Assembly (NCBI GenBank): GCA_046542255.1
Contig: JBKHBT010000085.1
Location: forward strand, 1-14,884
DNA from: JBKHBT01 sp046542255
Lineage (GTDB): Bacteria > UBP14 > UBA6098 > JBKHBT01
DNA length: 14,884 bases
Direction: 5' to 3'
The notes beneath the pieces are model-generated. The model saw only the letters and a list, made by a program, of their open reading frames with translations, ran no database searches and was not told the origin of the DNA. How positions within the stretch are numbered: position 1 is the stretch's first letter; the number at the start of each line of letters is the position of its first letter. Made by a program: the position numbers and the translations under genes. Shown here piece by piece: positions 14,712 through 14,884 of this stretch.

Positions 14712-14855
14712 ATTTATAAGAATATATCATCGCCCGCCAAATCCTCCGACCCAGAAGCCGACACGAGCGCATTGGAGCATGAAATCGACCAATTGGTGTA
14801 TGATCTCTATGGTTTGACAGATGATGAGATTGGTGTTATTGAGGGGGATGGTTGA
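14712..14855 (+). pseudogene. C-terminal fragment of a type IIG (Eco57I-like) restriction-modification enzyme
   Basis: Straight after the RAYT stop, the same frame reads on for 47 codons to a TGA at 14853-14855. It contains ADTSALEHEIDQLVYDLYGL and then TDDEIGVIEGD, which matches the extreme C-terminus of Eco57I-family methyltransferase/endonuclease fusions (ALE.EID.LVY.LYGLT..EI..VE). It has no start codon and no catalytic domain, and the rest of the enzyme is absent upstream, where the cyclase lies. It is richer in GC than the RAYT. I read it as a leftover fragment carried in or left behind by rearrangement. Family recognition is from motif memory. Confidence 0.6.
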
Positions 14856-14866
14856 TGCGAAAAGAG

Positions 14867-14883
14867 GCGGGTCATGGACCCGC
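14867..14883. other. GC-rich hairpin at the window edge
   Basis: GCGGGTC (14867-14873) pairs with GACCCGC (14877-14883) around ATG. It lies 12 nt after the restriction enzyme fragment and may be its terminator or part of a repeat cut off by the window end. Confidence 0.45.
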
Positions 14884-14884
14884 G

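Noticed and set aside
1..14884. tRNA or rRNA genes
   Set aside because: I saw no cloverleaf with a T-loop GTTCGA-type arm and acceptor stem, and no rRNA-like conserved stretch in the intergenic regions.

Overview
The window looks like chromosomal DNA from an AT-rich, Gram-negative bacterium, most likely of the FCB superphylum (for example Cloacimonadota, Marinimicrobia or a related candidate phylum). The best clue is the protein at 2948-4840, which ends in a type IX secretion/Por sorting domain with the usual Y-P-N-P-F-N start. A lipid-poor set of small periplasmic proteins and an outer-membrane barrel fit a diderm envelope. Ribosome binding sites are often strong (AGGAG/AGGAGG), and several genes share a promoter pattern of TTGCAT or TTGACC, 16-17 nt, TATATT. 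I cannot name the genus.

Layout. 1-342: a 50-bp hairpin repeat, then the remnant of a LysM/gp53-like baseplate gene of a phage tail or extracellular contractile injection system. 349-2498: a compact cassette of an ArsR-type regulator, an ABC ATPase and an ABC-2 permease, closed by a clear terminator. 2499-2947: gene-poor, with a GGGGAGG-type hairpin and a cryptic open frame. 2948-4840 (minus): a secreted T9SS-type protein. 4951-5846: a small outer-membrane barrel gene bracketed by two inverted copies of the hairpin repeat seen at position 1. 6014-8535: an ECF sigma factor with a likely autoregulatory promoter, its zinc-finger anti-sigma factor, and two Spy/CpxP-like periplasmic proteins, the second with a His/Cys-rich tail, closed by a terminator. 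8753-11169 (minus): a transglutaminase-domain protein and an ABC ATPase in an overlapping pair without a visible permease. 11335-14184: a 949-residue adenylate cyclase/P-loop ATPase/TPR protein, divergent from that pair. 14220-14855: a REP-associated tyrosine transposase (RAYT) followed in the same frame by the C-terminal tail of a type IIG restriction-modification enzyme.

How it fits together. The sigma/anti-sigma/Spy-like operon reads as an envelope or metal stress module, with an ECF-type promoter just before the sigma gene. The ArsR/ABC cassette reads as a self-regulated exporter and differs in word composition from its neighbours. The most unusual item is the three-copy hairpin repeat: the stem is preserved by a compensatory base-pair change, two copies are identical but inverted 5.8 kb apart, and two copies flank one gene with their heads outward. 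A RAYT, the enzyme class that spreads such repeats, lies at the other end of the window, but no copy of this repeat is visible beside it, so that link is only a hypothesis.
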